Assembly: GCA_947469285.1 (NCBI GenBank)
Contig: CANIOW010000015.1
Location: forward strand, 19,357 to 83,356
Length of the DNA: 64,000 nucleotides
Reading direction: 5' to 3'
Source: Gammaproteobacteria bacterium
GTDB taxonomy: Bacteria > Pseudomonadota > Gammaproteobacteria > Steroidobacterales > Steroidobacteraceae
Positions 48,808 through 57,510 of the stretch are shown here, piece after piece. Positions within the stretch are counted from its first letter, which is position 1, and every line of letters starts with the position of its first letter. A model generated the notes under the pieces. The model did no database searches and was not told the origin of the DNA. It saw nothing but the letters and a program-made list of their open reading frames with translations. The position numbers and the translations under genes were made by a program.

Positions 48808-49805
48808 AACGTTTCCTGGATCTGGCGGATTTCACCCGCGAGGACATTGGCGAACTGCTCGCGCTCGCACAACGCCTGCAAGACCACCCCGAACCACAGG
48901 CGCTGGCGGGCAAGATACTCGGCCTGTTGTTCATGAACCCGTCCTTGCGCACGCTCGCCTCGATGCAGGTGGGCATGCAGCGTCTGGGTGGCACCAGCTT
49001 TGTCATTACCCCCGGGCAGGGCACCTGGCAACTGGAGACGCGCCTTGGCGTGCGCATGGATGGCGCCGCCGCCGAACACATTCGCGAAGGCCTGCCCGTA
49101 CTGGCCTCTTACTGCGACGTCTTCGGTATTCGCGCCTTTGCCGAAGGCAAAGACCTGGAGGCCGACCTGACTGAGCAGCAGTTCGGCGCCATGGCCACGC
49201 TGATCGACAAGCCACTCATCAATCTCGAATCGGCCGCCAACCATCCTTGTCAGGCACTCGCCGACTGGAAGACGCTGAATGATGCCGCCGTGCCCACCAC
49301 GGGCAAGTTGGTGCTGCACTGGGTGACCCATCCGCGGGCCTTGCCGTTGGCCGTGCCCGCCGCCGTCTTACACATGGCGGCGCATCGCGGCATGGAGGTG
49401 GTGGTCTGCCGCCCAGAAGGCTACGCGCTGCCACCAGCGCTGCTGGCCAAGGCGCGCGCTGCCGCGGCGGCGGCCGGCGGCAGCGTCATCGAAACCGACG
49501 ACCGCGCCGTAGCGTTGCGCGGAGCGCACGTGGTGTACGCCAAGGAATGGGGCTGCACCACCGCCTACGGCGACGCCGCCACCGATATCGCGCTGCGCGC
49601 CCAACTGGATGACTGGCAGGTCCGTGAAGCCAGCTTCAACACTGCAGGTGCCAACGCACACTTTATGCACTGCCTTCCCGTACGCCGCAATGTAGCGGTG
49701 GCGGATGAAGTGCTCGACGGACCGCGTAGCCTGGTGCTGCGCGAGGCCCACAACCGACTGGTAGTGCAGATGGCCGTGCTCCACCGTCTGCTTGCGCCAC
49801 GCTGA
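48804..49805 (+). CDS. argF': N-acylornithine carbamoyltransferase (acetyl- or succinyl-type)
   Basis: The product has 333 residues of the transcarbamylase fold. MNPSLRTLASMQ replaces the STRTR loop of ordinary ornithine enzymes. LETRLGVRMDG, HPRALPLAVPAA, CRPEGYALPPAL and FMHCLPVRRN match the acylornithine subgroup from Xanthomonas and Bacteroides. The enzyme makes N-acylcitrulline from carbamoyl phosphate. The residue known to decide acyl choice is Ala90 here; Bacteroides fragilis (succinyl) has Pro and Xanthomonas (acetyl) has Glu (comparison from memory). It lies between argD and argB. Confidence 0.9.
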   Translation: MKRFLDLADFTREDIGELLALAQRLQDHPEPQALAGKILGLLFMNPSLRTLASMQVGMQRLGGTSFVITPGQGTWQLETRLGVRMDGAAAEHIREGLPVLASYCDVFGIRAFAEGKDLEADLTEQQFGAMATLIDKPLINLESAANHPCQALADWKTLNDAAVPTTGKLVLHWVTHPRALPLAVPAAVLHMAAHRGMEVVVCRPEGYALPPALLAKARAAAAAAGGSVIETDDRAVALRGAHVVYAKEWGCTTAYGDAATDIALRAQLDDWQVREASFNTAGANAHFMHCLPVRRNVAVADEVLDGPRSLVLREAHNRLVVQMAVLHRLLAPR

Positions 49806-49878
49806 TACGAACCGTCGACCCGCATGACCTGCTACTGACATTTCCCCTGCCTCACCTTCAACTTCAAGGAACCTGCCG

Positions 49879-50811
49879 ATGAACTTCCGTGCCGACCAGA
49901 CCGTTGCCGTGCGCGCACTGCGCAACGCCGCTCCGTACATCCGCATGTACAAGGGCAAGGTGTTTGTGGTGAAGGTGGGTGGTGCCCTGTTCGCAGATGC
50001 CAGCGCCACGCGCGCCTTCCTCGAGCAGGTAGCCATCCTGCATCAGGTGGGTATCCGCGTAGTGCTGGTACACGGCGGTGGCCCACAGCTCGATGAAATG
50101 CAGCGCTCGCTTGGCCTGCAGCCGCAGATGGTGCAGGGTCGCCGTGTGACGGACGGTCAGACCATCGACGTGACCGTCATGGTACTGAACGGCCTGCTGA
50201 ACACGCGGCTGCTGGCCATGTGCAAGGAACTGGAGATCGAGGCCGTGGGTTACTCCGGCGTCGACGCCGGGCTGGTCAGCGTCCACAAGCGTCCACCCGT
50301 GAAGCAAGCCGATGGCTCTTCCATCGATTACGGCTTTGTCGGTGATATCGACTCGGTGAACCCGGACGTGCTGCGCAAGGCCCTCGATGCCGGCTTCATG
50401 CCAGTCGTCAGCCCCTTGTGTGCCGACGCTGCCGGCACCGTGCTGAACGTCAACGCCGATACCGTGGCCGCCGCACTCGGCGCCGCGCTCGGGGCTGAGA
50501 AACTGCTGCTGTGCACCGGTGCACCCGGCATCCTCGAGAATCTGGCGGACCCGGGCTCGCTGGTTTCTTACACGGATATCGAAGGGCTCAAGCGCTTGCA
50601 AGCCAGTGGCAGCCTCGCCGATGGCATGCTGCCCAAGGCTTCAGCGATCGAGGCTGCTATCCGCGGCGGTGTCCACCGCGTGCACGTCATTTCCTTCAAA
50701 AGTCCCGACGCTTTGCTGGCCGAGGTGTTTACCAACGAGGGCACTGGCACGCTGATCGTCAACGACATTAAGGCACTGACAGACGCCGAACAGCAGGGCG
50801 GCCTGACATGA
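49879..50811 (+). CDS. argB: N-acylglutamate kinase
   Basis: The product has 310 residues. It phosphorylates the gamma-carboxyl of N-acylglutamate. Motifs are FVVKVGGALF, VLVHGGGPQLDEMQ, QGRRVTDGQT, the NADTVAAALGAALGAEKLLLCT block and MLPKASAIEAA. The N-terminal 25 residues form the helix seen in arginine-inhibited enzymes, and VISFKSPDALLAEVFTNEGTGTLI at the C-terminus fits the arginine-sensitive group, so feedback inhibition is likely. It is a standalone kinase, not an ArgA-ArgB fusion. AAGGAACC precedes the ATG. The stop overlaps argH. Confidence 0.94.
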   Translation: MNFRADQTVAVRALRNAAPYIRMYKGKVFVVKVGGALFADASATRAFLEQVAILHQVGIRVVLVHGGGPQLDEMQRSLGLQPQMVQGRRVTDGQTIDVTVMVLNGLLNTRLLAMCKELEIEAVGYSGVDAGLVSVHKRPPVKQADGSSIDYGFVGDIDSVNPDVLRKALDAGFMPVVSPLCADAAGTVLNVNADTVAAALGAALGAEKLLLCTGAPGILENLADPGSLVSYTDIEGLKRLQASGSLADGMLPKASAIEAAIRGGVHRVHVISFKSPDALLAEVFTNEGTGTLIVNDIKALTDAEQQGGLT

Positions 50812-52010
50812 ACCGCCCACCAGATCGTCTGTGGGACAAAGGCACGCCGCTCGACAGTCGGGTGCTGGCGTACACCGCCGGTGAAGACCACGCGCTCGAT
50901 GATCGCTTGGTGGCCTATGACGTGCGCGCTTCTATCGCGCATGCCACGGGACTGCACGCCGTCGGCCTGCTGAGCGCTGCCGATCTCACCCTACTGACCC
51001 AGGCCTTGCAGGCGGCCAGAGCGGCCCACGCCAACGGCGAGTGGCGTGTGCAACTGGAACAGGAGGATGGACAGACAGCGCTAGAAGCGCAGCTGATTGC
51101 TCGCGCCGGTGCCGCTGGCGGCCGCATTCATCTGGGTCGGTCGCGCAATGACCAAGTCCTGGTAGCGCTGCGTCTTTACCTGCGCGATGCCGTGGCCCGC
51201 ATCGCTGCCGGCGCCGAACAGGTGGCTGCAGCCTTAGATCGTCTCGCCTCGCGCCACGCAGAGCTGCCGCTGCCGGGTTACACCCACCTGCAACAAGCCA
51301 TGCCGAGCAGCGTCGCCTTATGGGCGGGCGGGTTTGCTGCCGAAATCCGTGATGACGCCGATGGCTTGCACTCGGTACTGCGTCGGCTCGACAAAAGTCC
51401 GCTGGGTTCCGCCGCCGGTTATGGCACCCCGGCGCTGCCGCTCGACCGCGAAGCCACCGCGCACGAGCTCGGGTTTGCGGCAGCACAGATGCCCGTGACC
51501 GCAGTGCAGCTCTCGCGCGGCAAGGCCGAAGCGCAGCTGCTGTTTGAAATTACCTTGCTGATGACGGATTTCGGCCGCTTGTCGGCAGACCTTATGCTGT
51601 ACTACACGCAAGAGTTTGCTTTCGTGAAGTTGCCCGACGCCTTCACTACCGGCAGTTCCATCATGCCGCAGAAGCGCAACCCCGATGTGTTCGAGCTGAT
51701 CCGCGGGCGTACAGCCACGGCGCAAGCCTGTTTGCATGAAGCCCTGGGGCTGACCGCGAAGCTCACCTCCGGCTATCACCGTGACCTGCAGCTGCTGAAG
51801 GTGCCGGTGTTTCGGGGCATCGATCTGGCGCTGGCCACCACGGACCTGCTGCCTGTTGCCCTCGATGGCGTGACCTTCGTGCCAGAGAATATCCATCTCG
51901 ACCCGTCGATCCATGCCGCTGAGCAGGCCAATCGACTGGTGGTTGAGGAAGGCATTCCGTTCCGCGAAGCCTATCGCCGTGTGGGGCAACAACTTTTCGG
52001 GAAAAAATAA
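50808..52010 (+). CDS. argH: argininosuccinate lyase
   Basis: The product has 400 residues. It cleaves argininosuccinate to arginine and fumarate. The fumarase/lyase signature is GSSIMPQKRNPD near residue 283, and IHLGRSRNDQV and PLPGYTHLQQAMPSS (catalytic His) are intact. The stretch EDGQTALE replaces the usual ED-x-H-x-A-I-E, so a conserved substrate-pocket His is Gln. It is shorter than the 450-460 residue standard enzyme, like the Xanthomonas form. It closes the arginine cluster. Confidence 0.93.
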   Translation: MNRPPDRLWDKGTPLDSRVLAYTAGEDHALDDRLVAYDVRASIAHATGLHAVGLLSAADLTLLTQALQAARAAHANGEWRVQLEQEDGQTALEAQLIARAGAAGGRIHLGRSRNDQVLVALRLYLRDAVARIAAGAEQVAAALDRLASRHAELPLPGYTHLQQAMPSSVALWAGGFAAEIRDDADGLHSVLRRLDKSPLGSAAGYGTPALPLDREATAHELGFAAAQMPVTAVQLSRGKAEAQLLFEITLLMTDFGRLSADLMLYYTQEFAFVKLPDAFTTGSSIMPQKRNPDVFELIRGRTATAQACLHEALGLTAKLTSGYHRDLQLLKVPVFRGIDLALATTDLLPVALDGVTFVPENIHLDPSIHAAEQANRLVVEEGIPFREAYRRVGQQLFGKK

Positions 52011-52103
52011 AGTGGCGGCTGGCAGCAGCGCCCTGACGGACGCAGCTTGAGCCGATAAAGCTCGCCCGCAGCGCTGCTCGCGGGCCAGGCTCCATCTGGC
52101 GAC

Positions 52104-53816
52104 TTAGAACGATGCGGCGCTAAACGCTGCCACGGCAGCGCCGCCGGACATGACCACCTCGAGGTGGGCGCGTGCTTTGGGTAACAGGTGCTGCGCGTAG
52201 AACGTGGCCAAGGCGGCATCCTGCGGCAGCGCCAGCGGATCGTTGGCGTTACGCACCAGCGCATACAGGCCCAGCAGATAGCCGCTGGCCATCAAGAAGT
52301 CGAACGCCACCGCGCCGGCATAGGCCGGCTGCACACCCTGGGTCACGACGGTCGGCAGTACTTCACGCAGCCGCGCTACCAACTGGGCCAGCGCCTGCTG
52401 TGCGACCGGTGCAGCAGCCCCCTGCAACGCTTCGATCTCATCGAGCAGCGCCCGATAGACCGCACCACCATCCCGAGTGGTCTTGCGGCCAATGAGGTCG
52501 GCAGCCTGAATGCCGTCAGTGCCCTCGTAGATTGGGATGATGCGGGCATCGCGGTAGTACTGCGCCACACCCGTTTCTTCTACGAAGCCCATCCCGCCCC
52601 ACACCTGAATGGCATGGGAGGTCATGGCCACGGCGCTCTCCGCCGGGAAGGCCTTGACGATCGGCGTTAATAAATCGCCGCGTTCACGCGCCGCCCGGCG
52701 CACTACCGGATCGGGGTGGTGCTGTGCCAGGTCGATGGCGGCACTGGCCATCATGGCAATGCCACGCGAAGCGCTGGTGAGGCTGCGCATCTCCAGCAAC
52801 ATGCGCCGCACATCGGGGTGGTCGATGATGCGCGCCTTGCCGCCTTCAGCGGTACGCCCCTGCACCCGCTCCTGCGCATAACCGAGAGCGTGCTGGTAAG
52901 CGCGCTCCATCAAACCCACGCCCTGCAAGCCAACACCCAGACGCATCACGTTCATCATGGTGAACATGTTCTGGATGCCACGGTTCAAACCGCCGACCAG
53001 CCAGCCCCGCGCACCACCGTCATCACCAAAGGCCATCACGCAGGTGGGGCTGGCTTTGATGCCCAGCTTGTGTTCGACCGACACACAGCGCACGTCGTTG
53101 GGCTGGCCGTCGAGAAAACGCGGCACCAGGAACAACGACAGACCCTTCGTTCCCGCGGGGCTGCCGACGGCGCGCGCCAGCACGAGATGGACGGTGTTGA
53201 CCGCCATATCGTGTTCGCCCCAAGTGATCCAGATCTTGCGGCCAAACAGTTTCCAAGCCTCGCCATCCGGCTCGGCACGCGTGGTAATCGCCGCCAGATC
53301 GCTGCCGGCTTGTGGTTCGGACAGGCACATGGTGCCGGTGTATTCGCCACTGATCAAAGGCGCCAGCCACTGGGACTTCAGTGCTTCGCTGCCATGCGCC
53401 TCCAACGCCATCATGCCGCCCACGCTGAGTTCGGTGCACAGGCCAAAAGCCATGTTGCTGGCCGCCCATTGCTCGCCAACGGCGGTCGCCAAGATGTGCG
53501 GCAGTCCCTGCCCCCCGTGGGCCGCCGGTGCTGCCAGCGCCGGCCAACCGGCCGCGATGAACTGCTGATACGCCTCTTTAAAACCCTTGGCTGCCACCAC
53601 CCCGGCGGGGGTGACCTGCGAGCCTTCCAAATCGCCACTGCGATTGAGCGGATCGAGCACGTTCGTGGCAAATTTTCCGGCTTCTTCGATGACCGCAGCG
53701 ACCTCGTCACGGCCGAAGCCGAGATCGGCATAGGCCGGCAGTGCCAGAATACGGTCGAGTTCGCCATTGGCGGACAAAGTGCGCAGCAGGTCCGCGACAG
53801 GGGCTAGATAGGGCAT
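52104..53816 (-). CDS. acyl-CoA dehydrogenase with extra C-terminal domain
   Basis: The product has 570 residues of the large acyl-CoA dehydrogenase group (DmdC-like), longer than the usual 390. CLSEPQAGSDLAAI and KIWITWGEHDM are FAD-contact motifs, and IPIYEGTDGIQAADLIGRK holds the likely catalytic Glu. The last 120 residues form the helical C-terminal domain (PF12806-type) found in this group. Substrate unknown. It stands alone and is divergent from the thioesterase. Confidence 0.88.
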   Translation of the reverse strand: MPYLAPVADLLRTLSANGELDRILALPAYADLGFGRDEVAAVIEEAGKFATNVLDPLNRSGDLEGSQVTPAGVVAAKGFKEAYQQFIAAGWPALAAPAAHGGQGLPHILATAVGEQWAASNMAFGLCTELSVGGMMALEAHGSEALKSQWLAPLISGEYTGTMCLSEPQAGSDLAAITTRAEPDGEAWKLFGRKIWITWGEHDMAVNTVHLVLARAVGSPAGTKGLSLFLVPRFLDGQPNDVRCVSVEHKLGIKASPTCVMAFGDDGGARGWLVGGLNRGIQNMFTMMNVMRLGVGLQGVGLMERAYQHALGYAQERVQGRTAEGGKARIIDHPDVRRMLLEMRSLTSASRGIAMMASAAIDLAQHHPDPVVRRAARERGDLLTPIVKAFPAESAVAMTSHAIQVWGGMGFVEETGVAQYYRDARIIPIYEGTDGIQAADLIGRKTTRDGGAVYRALLDEIEALQGAAAPVAQQALAQLVARLREVLPTVVTQGVQPAYAGAVAFDFLMASGYLLGLYALVRNANDPLALPQDAALATFYAQHLLPKARAHLEVVMSGGAAVAAFSAASF

Positions 53817-53961
53817 GAGATAAAACCGACAAAGTTGACTGTTTTTAGTGTACCTGAACCTGCTGAAACTCCGAGGGCTTCGGCTACACTGGCGCGGCCC
53901 ATCGTCGGACAGTGACGAGGTGCCGCGCCCCGTCCTCACCCACCCTGTGCCCGTGGTGACC

Positions 53962-54453
53962 ATGTCGATCTGGAAACGTCATTACTCCATTGCGGAGCTT
54001 GCCAGGCACGCCGCTGCGAAGTCGCCGGTCACCCTGATGGGCACGCTCGAGATGCGCTACGAAGCGATCGGCGAGGACTATCTGGTGATGTCGATGCCGG
54101 TCAGTCCGCGCACGCACCAGCCCATGGGCCTGTTACATGGCGGTGCCTCAGTAGCGCTGGCGGAAGAGGTTGGCAGCGTGGCCGCCAACCTGTGTCTGCC
54201 ACGGGACAAGATCGCCCTCGGCCAAGAGATTAATGCCAACCATTTGCGGGGGGTGCGCAGCGGACGCATCACCGCCACCGCGCGACCAGTCCATCTGGGG
54301 GGGCGTTCGCAGGTCTGGGGTATCGAGATCCGCGACGACGACGATGCGCTCATCTGCATTTCCCGCCTGACCATCGCGGTGGGGCCACGCCCACCCACCG
54401 CTACCGATATTTTTCCCTTCGCTGGCGAATCTGCCTCAGGAGAGCCCCTATGA
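53962..54453 (+). CDS. hotdog-fold acyl-CoA thioesterase
   Basis: The product has 163 residues. The hotdog signature is GLLHGGASVALAEEVGSVAANL, which holds the acidic catalytic residue (Glu in LAEEVGS), as in YdiI/MenI-type thioesterases; INANHLRGVRSGRITATARPVHLGGRSQVW follows. It hydrolyses an acyl-CoA or 1,4-dihydroxynaphthoyl-CoA-like thioester. The last 20 residues (IFPFAGESASGEPL) are an unusual tail. It overlaps the LptM-like gene as ATGA. Confidence 0.85.
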   Translation: MSIWKRHYSIAELARHAAAKSPVTLMGTLEMRYEAIGEDYLVMSMPVSPRTHQPMGLLHGGASVALAEEVGSVAANLCLPRDKIALGQEINANHLRGVRSGRITATARPVHLGGRSQVWGIEIRDDDDALICISRLTIAVGPRPPTATDIFPFAGESASGEPL

Positions 54454-54662
54454 GGCTGCCCATGCGTTCACTACTGCTGCTGCCCTGGCTGTGCCTGCTG
54501 GGTGCCTGCGGCCAAACCGGGCCTCTGACCCTGCCCAACGGCGGCGACCAGTCACCCATCATTCTGCGGGGACCCGAGCCGCCCGCCACGCCAGCACCAA
54601 CCGCCGCACCCGTCACGCCACCGCCGGCCGCCACACCCGCCCCTCCCACTCGCGCCGAATGA
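54450..54662 (+). CDS. lptM: LptM-like small lipoprotein
   Basis: The product has 70 residues. The lipobox LLGAC sets the lipidated Cys near residue 20, immediately followed by GQTGPLTLP, close to the conserved CGxKGPLxxP of LptM (YifL). LptM stabilises the LptD/LptE LPS translocon in the outer membrane in E. coli. A Pro/Ala-rich tail follows. It overlaps the thioesterase before it and polA after it, each as ATGA, so all three should be one transcript. Confidence 0.72.
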   Translation: MRLPMRSLLLLPWLCLLGACGQTGPLTLPNGGDQSPIILRGPEPPATPAPTAAPVTPPPAATPAPPTRAE

Positions 54663-57421
54663 GCACACCGACCCCGCCGGCGCCGGCAGCCGATGGCCAC
54701 ACGCTGTACTTGGTTGATGGCTCTTCCTACCTGTACCGCGCGTTTCATGCCTTACCGCCGTTGTCGAATTCACGCGGCGAGCCCACCGGGGCGGTCTACG
54801 GTGTACTGAACATGTTGCTGCGGTTCCTCAAAGAGGAACACCCCGAACGGATTGCCGTTATTTTCGATGCTCCAGGGCGCACCTTCCGCGATGAGCTCTT
54901 TGAGCAATACAAGGCGCACCGCCCCCCCATGCCCGACGAACTGCGGGCGCAAGTCGAGCCCTTGCTGCAAGCGGTGCAGTCACTGGGCCTGCCGGTGCTA
55001 CGCATCGGCGGTGTGGAAGCAGACGATGTGATCGGGACGCTCACCCGCACTGCCGTAGCCCAAGGCCTCAAAGTTCGCGTTTCCACCGGCGACAAGGACA
55101 TGGCGCAGCTGGTAGATAAAGGCGTGACGCTCATCAATACCATGAGCGATAGCGTCATGGACCGCGAGGGCGTTAAGGCAAAATTCGACGTCTGGCCAGA
55201 ACAGATCATCGACTATCTGGCACTCATCGGCGACACCTCCGACAACATCCCAGGCATCCCCAAGGTAGGCCCGAAGACCGCCGCTAAATGGCTGGGGCAA
55301 TACGGCACGCTAGAGCAACTGCTGGCCAATGCAGCCGCCATTCCCGGCAAGGTGGGCGAAAGCCTGCGCGAACACCAAGGCCTGCTGCCGTTGTCGCGAG
55401 AGCTGGCCACCATCCGCTGCGATGTCGAGCTCGGCGTGCCCTTCGAGACACTGCGCCTTGGCGCACCCGACCGCGCGGGGCTGCACGCGCAACTATCACG
55501 ACTGGAACTGCGTTCGCTGGCGCGGCAGTTTGCCGACGTTGAGGCAGTGGTCGTCAGCACGCCGGCTGCGGCCAGCGCGAGCTTGCTCGCGATATCCCCC
55601 GCACCAGCCCGCCACTATGCCTTGGTGCTCACGCCCGCCGCCTTCGAGGACTGGATGACGCGCCTTGCCGCTGCGCCACTGTTCGCCTTCGACACCGAGA
55701 CCACCAGCCTCGACTACATGGTGGCCCAGATCGTCGGCGTCTCGTTCGCCGTAGCACCAGGCGAAGCGGCCTATGTCCCACTGGCCCATCGCGGGCCGGG
55801 GACGCCTGAGCAACTGGATCGCGCCACCGTTCTCGAGCGCCTGCGCGCGCTGCTGGAAGACCCACAGCGACCCAAAGTGCTGCAACACGCCAAGTACGAC
55901 CAGCACGTGTTGCAAAACCATGGCATCGGCTTGGCGGGGGTGGTGTACGACACCATGCTGGAAAGCTATGTGCTCGACAGCACCGCCACCCGCCACGACA
56001 TGGATTCGCTGGCACGCAAGTATCTGGGCGTGGAGACCGTCACTTTCGAGCAAGTGGCTGGCAAGGGTGCCAAACAAATCACGTTTGATCAGGTACCGCT
56101 CGAGCAGGCGGGCACCTATGCGGCCGAAGACGCTGACATCACCCTGCAGTTGCACCAGACACTATGGCCGCGCCTAACGGCGGTGCCGGCATTGGAACAG
56201 GTGTTCAGCGCGCTCGAGCGGCCACTGCAGCCGGTGCTGCAGCGCATGGAACGCCGTGGCGTCCTGATCGATAGCGCCTTGCTCGCCATCCAAAGTCAGG
56301 AAATCGCCAAACGTATGCACGCCTTGGAAGGCGAAGCCCATGCGGCTGCCGGCCAGCCGTTCAATCTCGAATCCCCCAAGCAGTTGCAGCACATCCTGTT
56401 TGAAAAGCTTGGCATTCCCCCGTTACGCAAGACCCCGACCGGCCAGCCCTCCACTGCCGAGGATGTGCTCGAAGAACTGGCCGCCGACTACCCACTGCCC
56501 AAACTCATCATCGAACACCGCGGACTGGCCAAGCTGCGTGGTACCTACACCGAAAAGTTACCGCTACAGGTCAACCCCGCCACCGGCCGCATCCACACCA
56601 GCTATCACCAGGCGGTAGCGGCCACTGGACGCCTGTCGTCCTCGGACCCGAACCTGCAGAACATTCCGATCCGTACCTTAGAAGGCCGGCGGATTCGCCA
56701 GGCGTTCATCGCCCCACCGGGCTATGTGTTGATGGCGGCGGACTATTCACAGATCGAACTGCGCATCATGGCCCACCTGTCGGGCGACGCCGGGCTGCTC
56801 GCCGCTTTTGCCGGAGACCACGATGTCCACCAGGCAACCGCTGCCGAGGTGTTCGGCGTAACACTGGAAGCGGTCACCACGGACCAGCGCCGGGCGGCAA
56901 AGGCCATCAACTTTGGACTCATCTACGGCATGAGTGCCTTCGGGCTGGCGCGCCAGATCGGTGTTGATCGCGGCGCAGCGCAGCAATACGTCGAGCTGTA
57001 TTTCGCTCGCTATCCGGGCGTCAAGCTTTACATGGACGAAACCCGCCGCAGCGCCCACGAGCTGGGCTATGTCAGCACCTTGATGGGGCGCCGGCTGTAC
57101 CTCCCGGAGATCAACGCCCGCAACAAGCAACTGCAGCAATATGCAGAGCGCAGCGCCATCAACGCGCCCATGCAGGGGACCGCTGCCGATATCATCAAAC
57201 GCGCCATGATCGACGTGGAAGACTGGCTGCATGCACAAGGCGCTGCGGCACCGGCGCGGCTGGTGATGCAGGTGCATGACGAGCTGGTGTTGGAAGTGCG
57301 GGAGTCGGCGGTAGCGAGTGTTCGCGACGGGGTACGGGCGCGCATGTCGGCAGCCGCACAGTTGCGCGTACCGCTAAAGGTAGAAATCGGCGTGGGCGCC
57401 AACTGGGACGAGGCCCACTGA
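54659..57421 (+). CDS. polA: DNA polymerase I
   Basis: The product has 920 residues. The 5'-nuclease domain (LVDGSSYLYRAFHAL, GVEADDVIGTL, STGDKDMAQL) is followed by the 3'-5' exonuclease with FAFDTETTSLDYM, and the polymerase with motif A DYSQIELRIMAHLSGD, motif B RRAAKAINFGLIYGMS and motif C QVHDELVLEV. All three activities look intact. It fills gaps and removes RNA primers. The start at 54659 overlaps the LptM-like gene by four bases; the longer open frame upstream is not coding. Confidence 0.97.
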   Translation: MSTPTPPAPAADGHTLYLVDGSSYLYRAFHALPPLSNSRGEPTGAVYGVLNMLLRFLKEEHPERIAVIFDAPGRTFRDELFEQYKAHRPPMPDELRAQVEPLLQAVQSLGLPVLRIGGVEADDVIGTLTRTAVAQGLKVRVSTGDKDMAQLVDKGVTLINTMSDSVMDREGVKAKFDVWPEQIIDYLALIGDTSDNIPGIPKVGPKTAAKWLGQYGTLEQLLANAAAIPGKVGESLREHQGLLPLSRELATIRCDVELGVPFETLRLGAPDRAGLHAQLSRLELRSLARQFADVEAVVVSTPAAASASLLAISPAPARHYALVLTPAAFEDWMTRLAAAPLFAFDTETTSLDYMVAQIVGVSFAVAPGEAAYVPLAHRGPGTPEQLDRATVLERLRALLEDPQRPKVLQHAKYDQHVLQNHGIGLAGVVYDTMLESYVLDSTATRHDMDSLARKYLGVETVTFEQVAGKGAKQITFDQVPLEQAGTYAAEDADITLQLHQTLWPRLTAVPALEQVFSALERPLQPVLQRMERRGVLIDSALLAIQSQEIAKRMHALEGEAHAAAGQPFNLESPKQLQHILFEKLGIPPLRKTPTGQPSTAEDVLEELAADYPLPKLIIEHRGLAKLRGTYTEKLPLQVNPATGRIHTSYHQAVAATGRLSSSDPNLQNIPIRTLEGRRIRQAFIAPPGYVLMAADYSQIELRIMAHLSGDAGLLAAFAGDHDVHQATAAEVFGVTLEAVTTDQRRAAKAINFGLIYGMSAFGLARQIGVDRGAAQQYVELYFARYPGVKLYMDETRRSAHELGYVSTLMGRRLYLPEINARNKQLQQYAERSAINAPMQGTAADIIKRAMIDVEDWLHAQGAAAPARLVMQVHDELVLEVRESAVASVRDGVRARMSAAAQLRVPLKVEIGVGANWDEAH

Positions 57422-57433
57422 ATAGCGCCGGCA

Positions 57434-57466
57434 TAAAAAAACCCGCAGGCATTGCGGCCTGCGGGT
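57434..57466 (-). terminator. intrinsic terminator of glnK-amtB
   Basis: On the minus strand ACCCGCAGGC pairs perfectly with GCCTGCGGGT (57441-57450 and 57457-57466) around a six-base loop, followed by a run of seven T (the A-run at 57434-57440 on the plus strand). It lies 45 bases beyond the amtB stop. The stem also sits 20 bases after the convergent polA stop. Confidence 0.85.
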
Positions 57467-57510
57467 AGGGGTAGGAGTCTCGCGGCTCCACCCCGAGGGG
57501 GGACGGTCAA

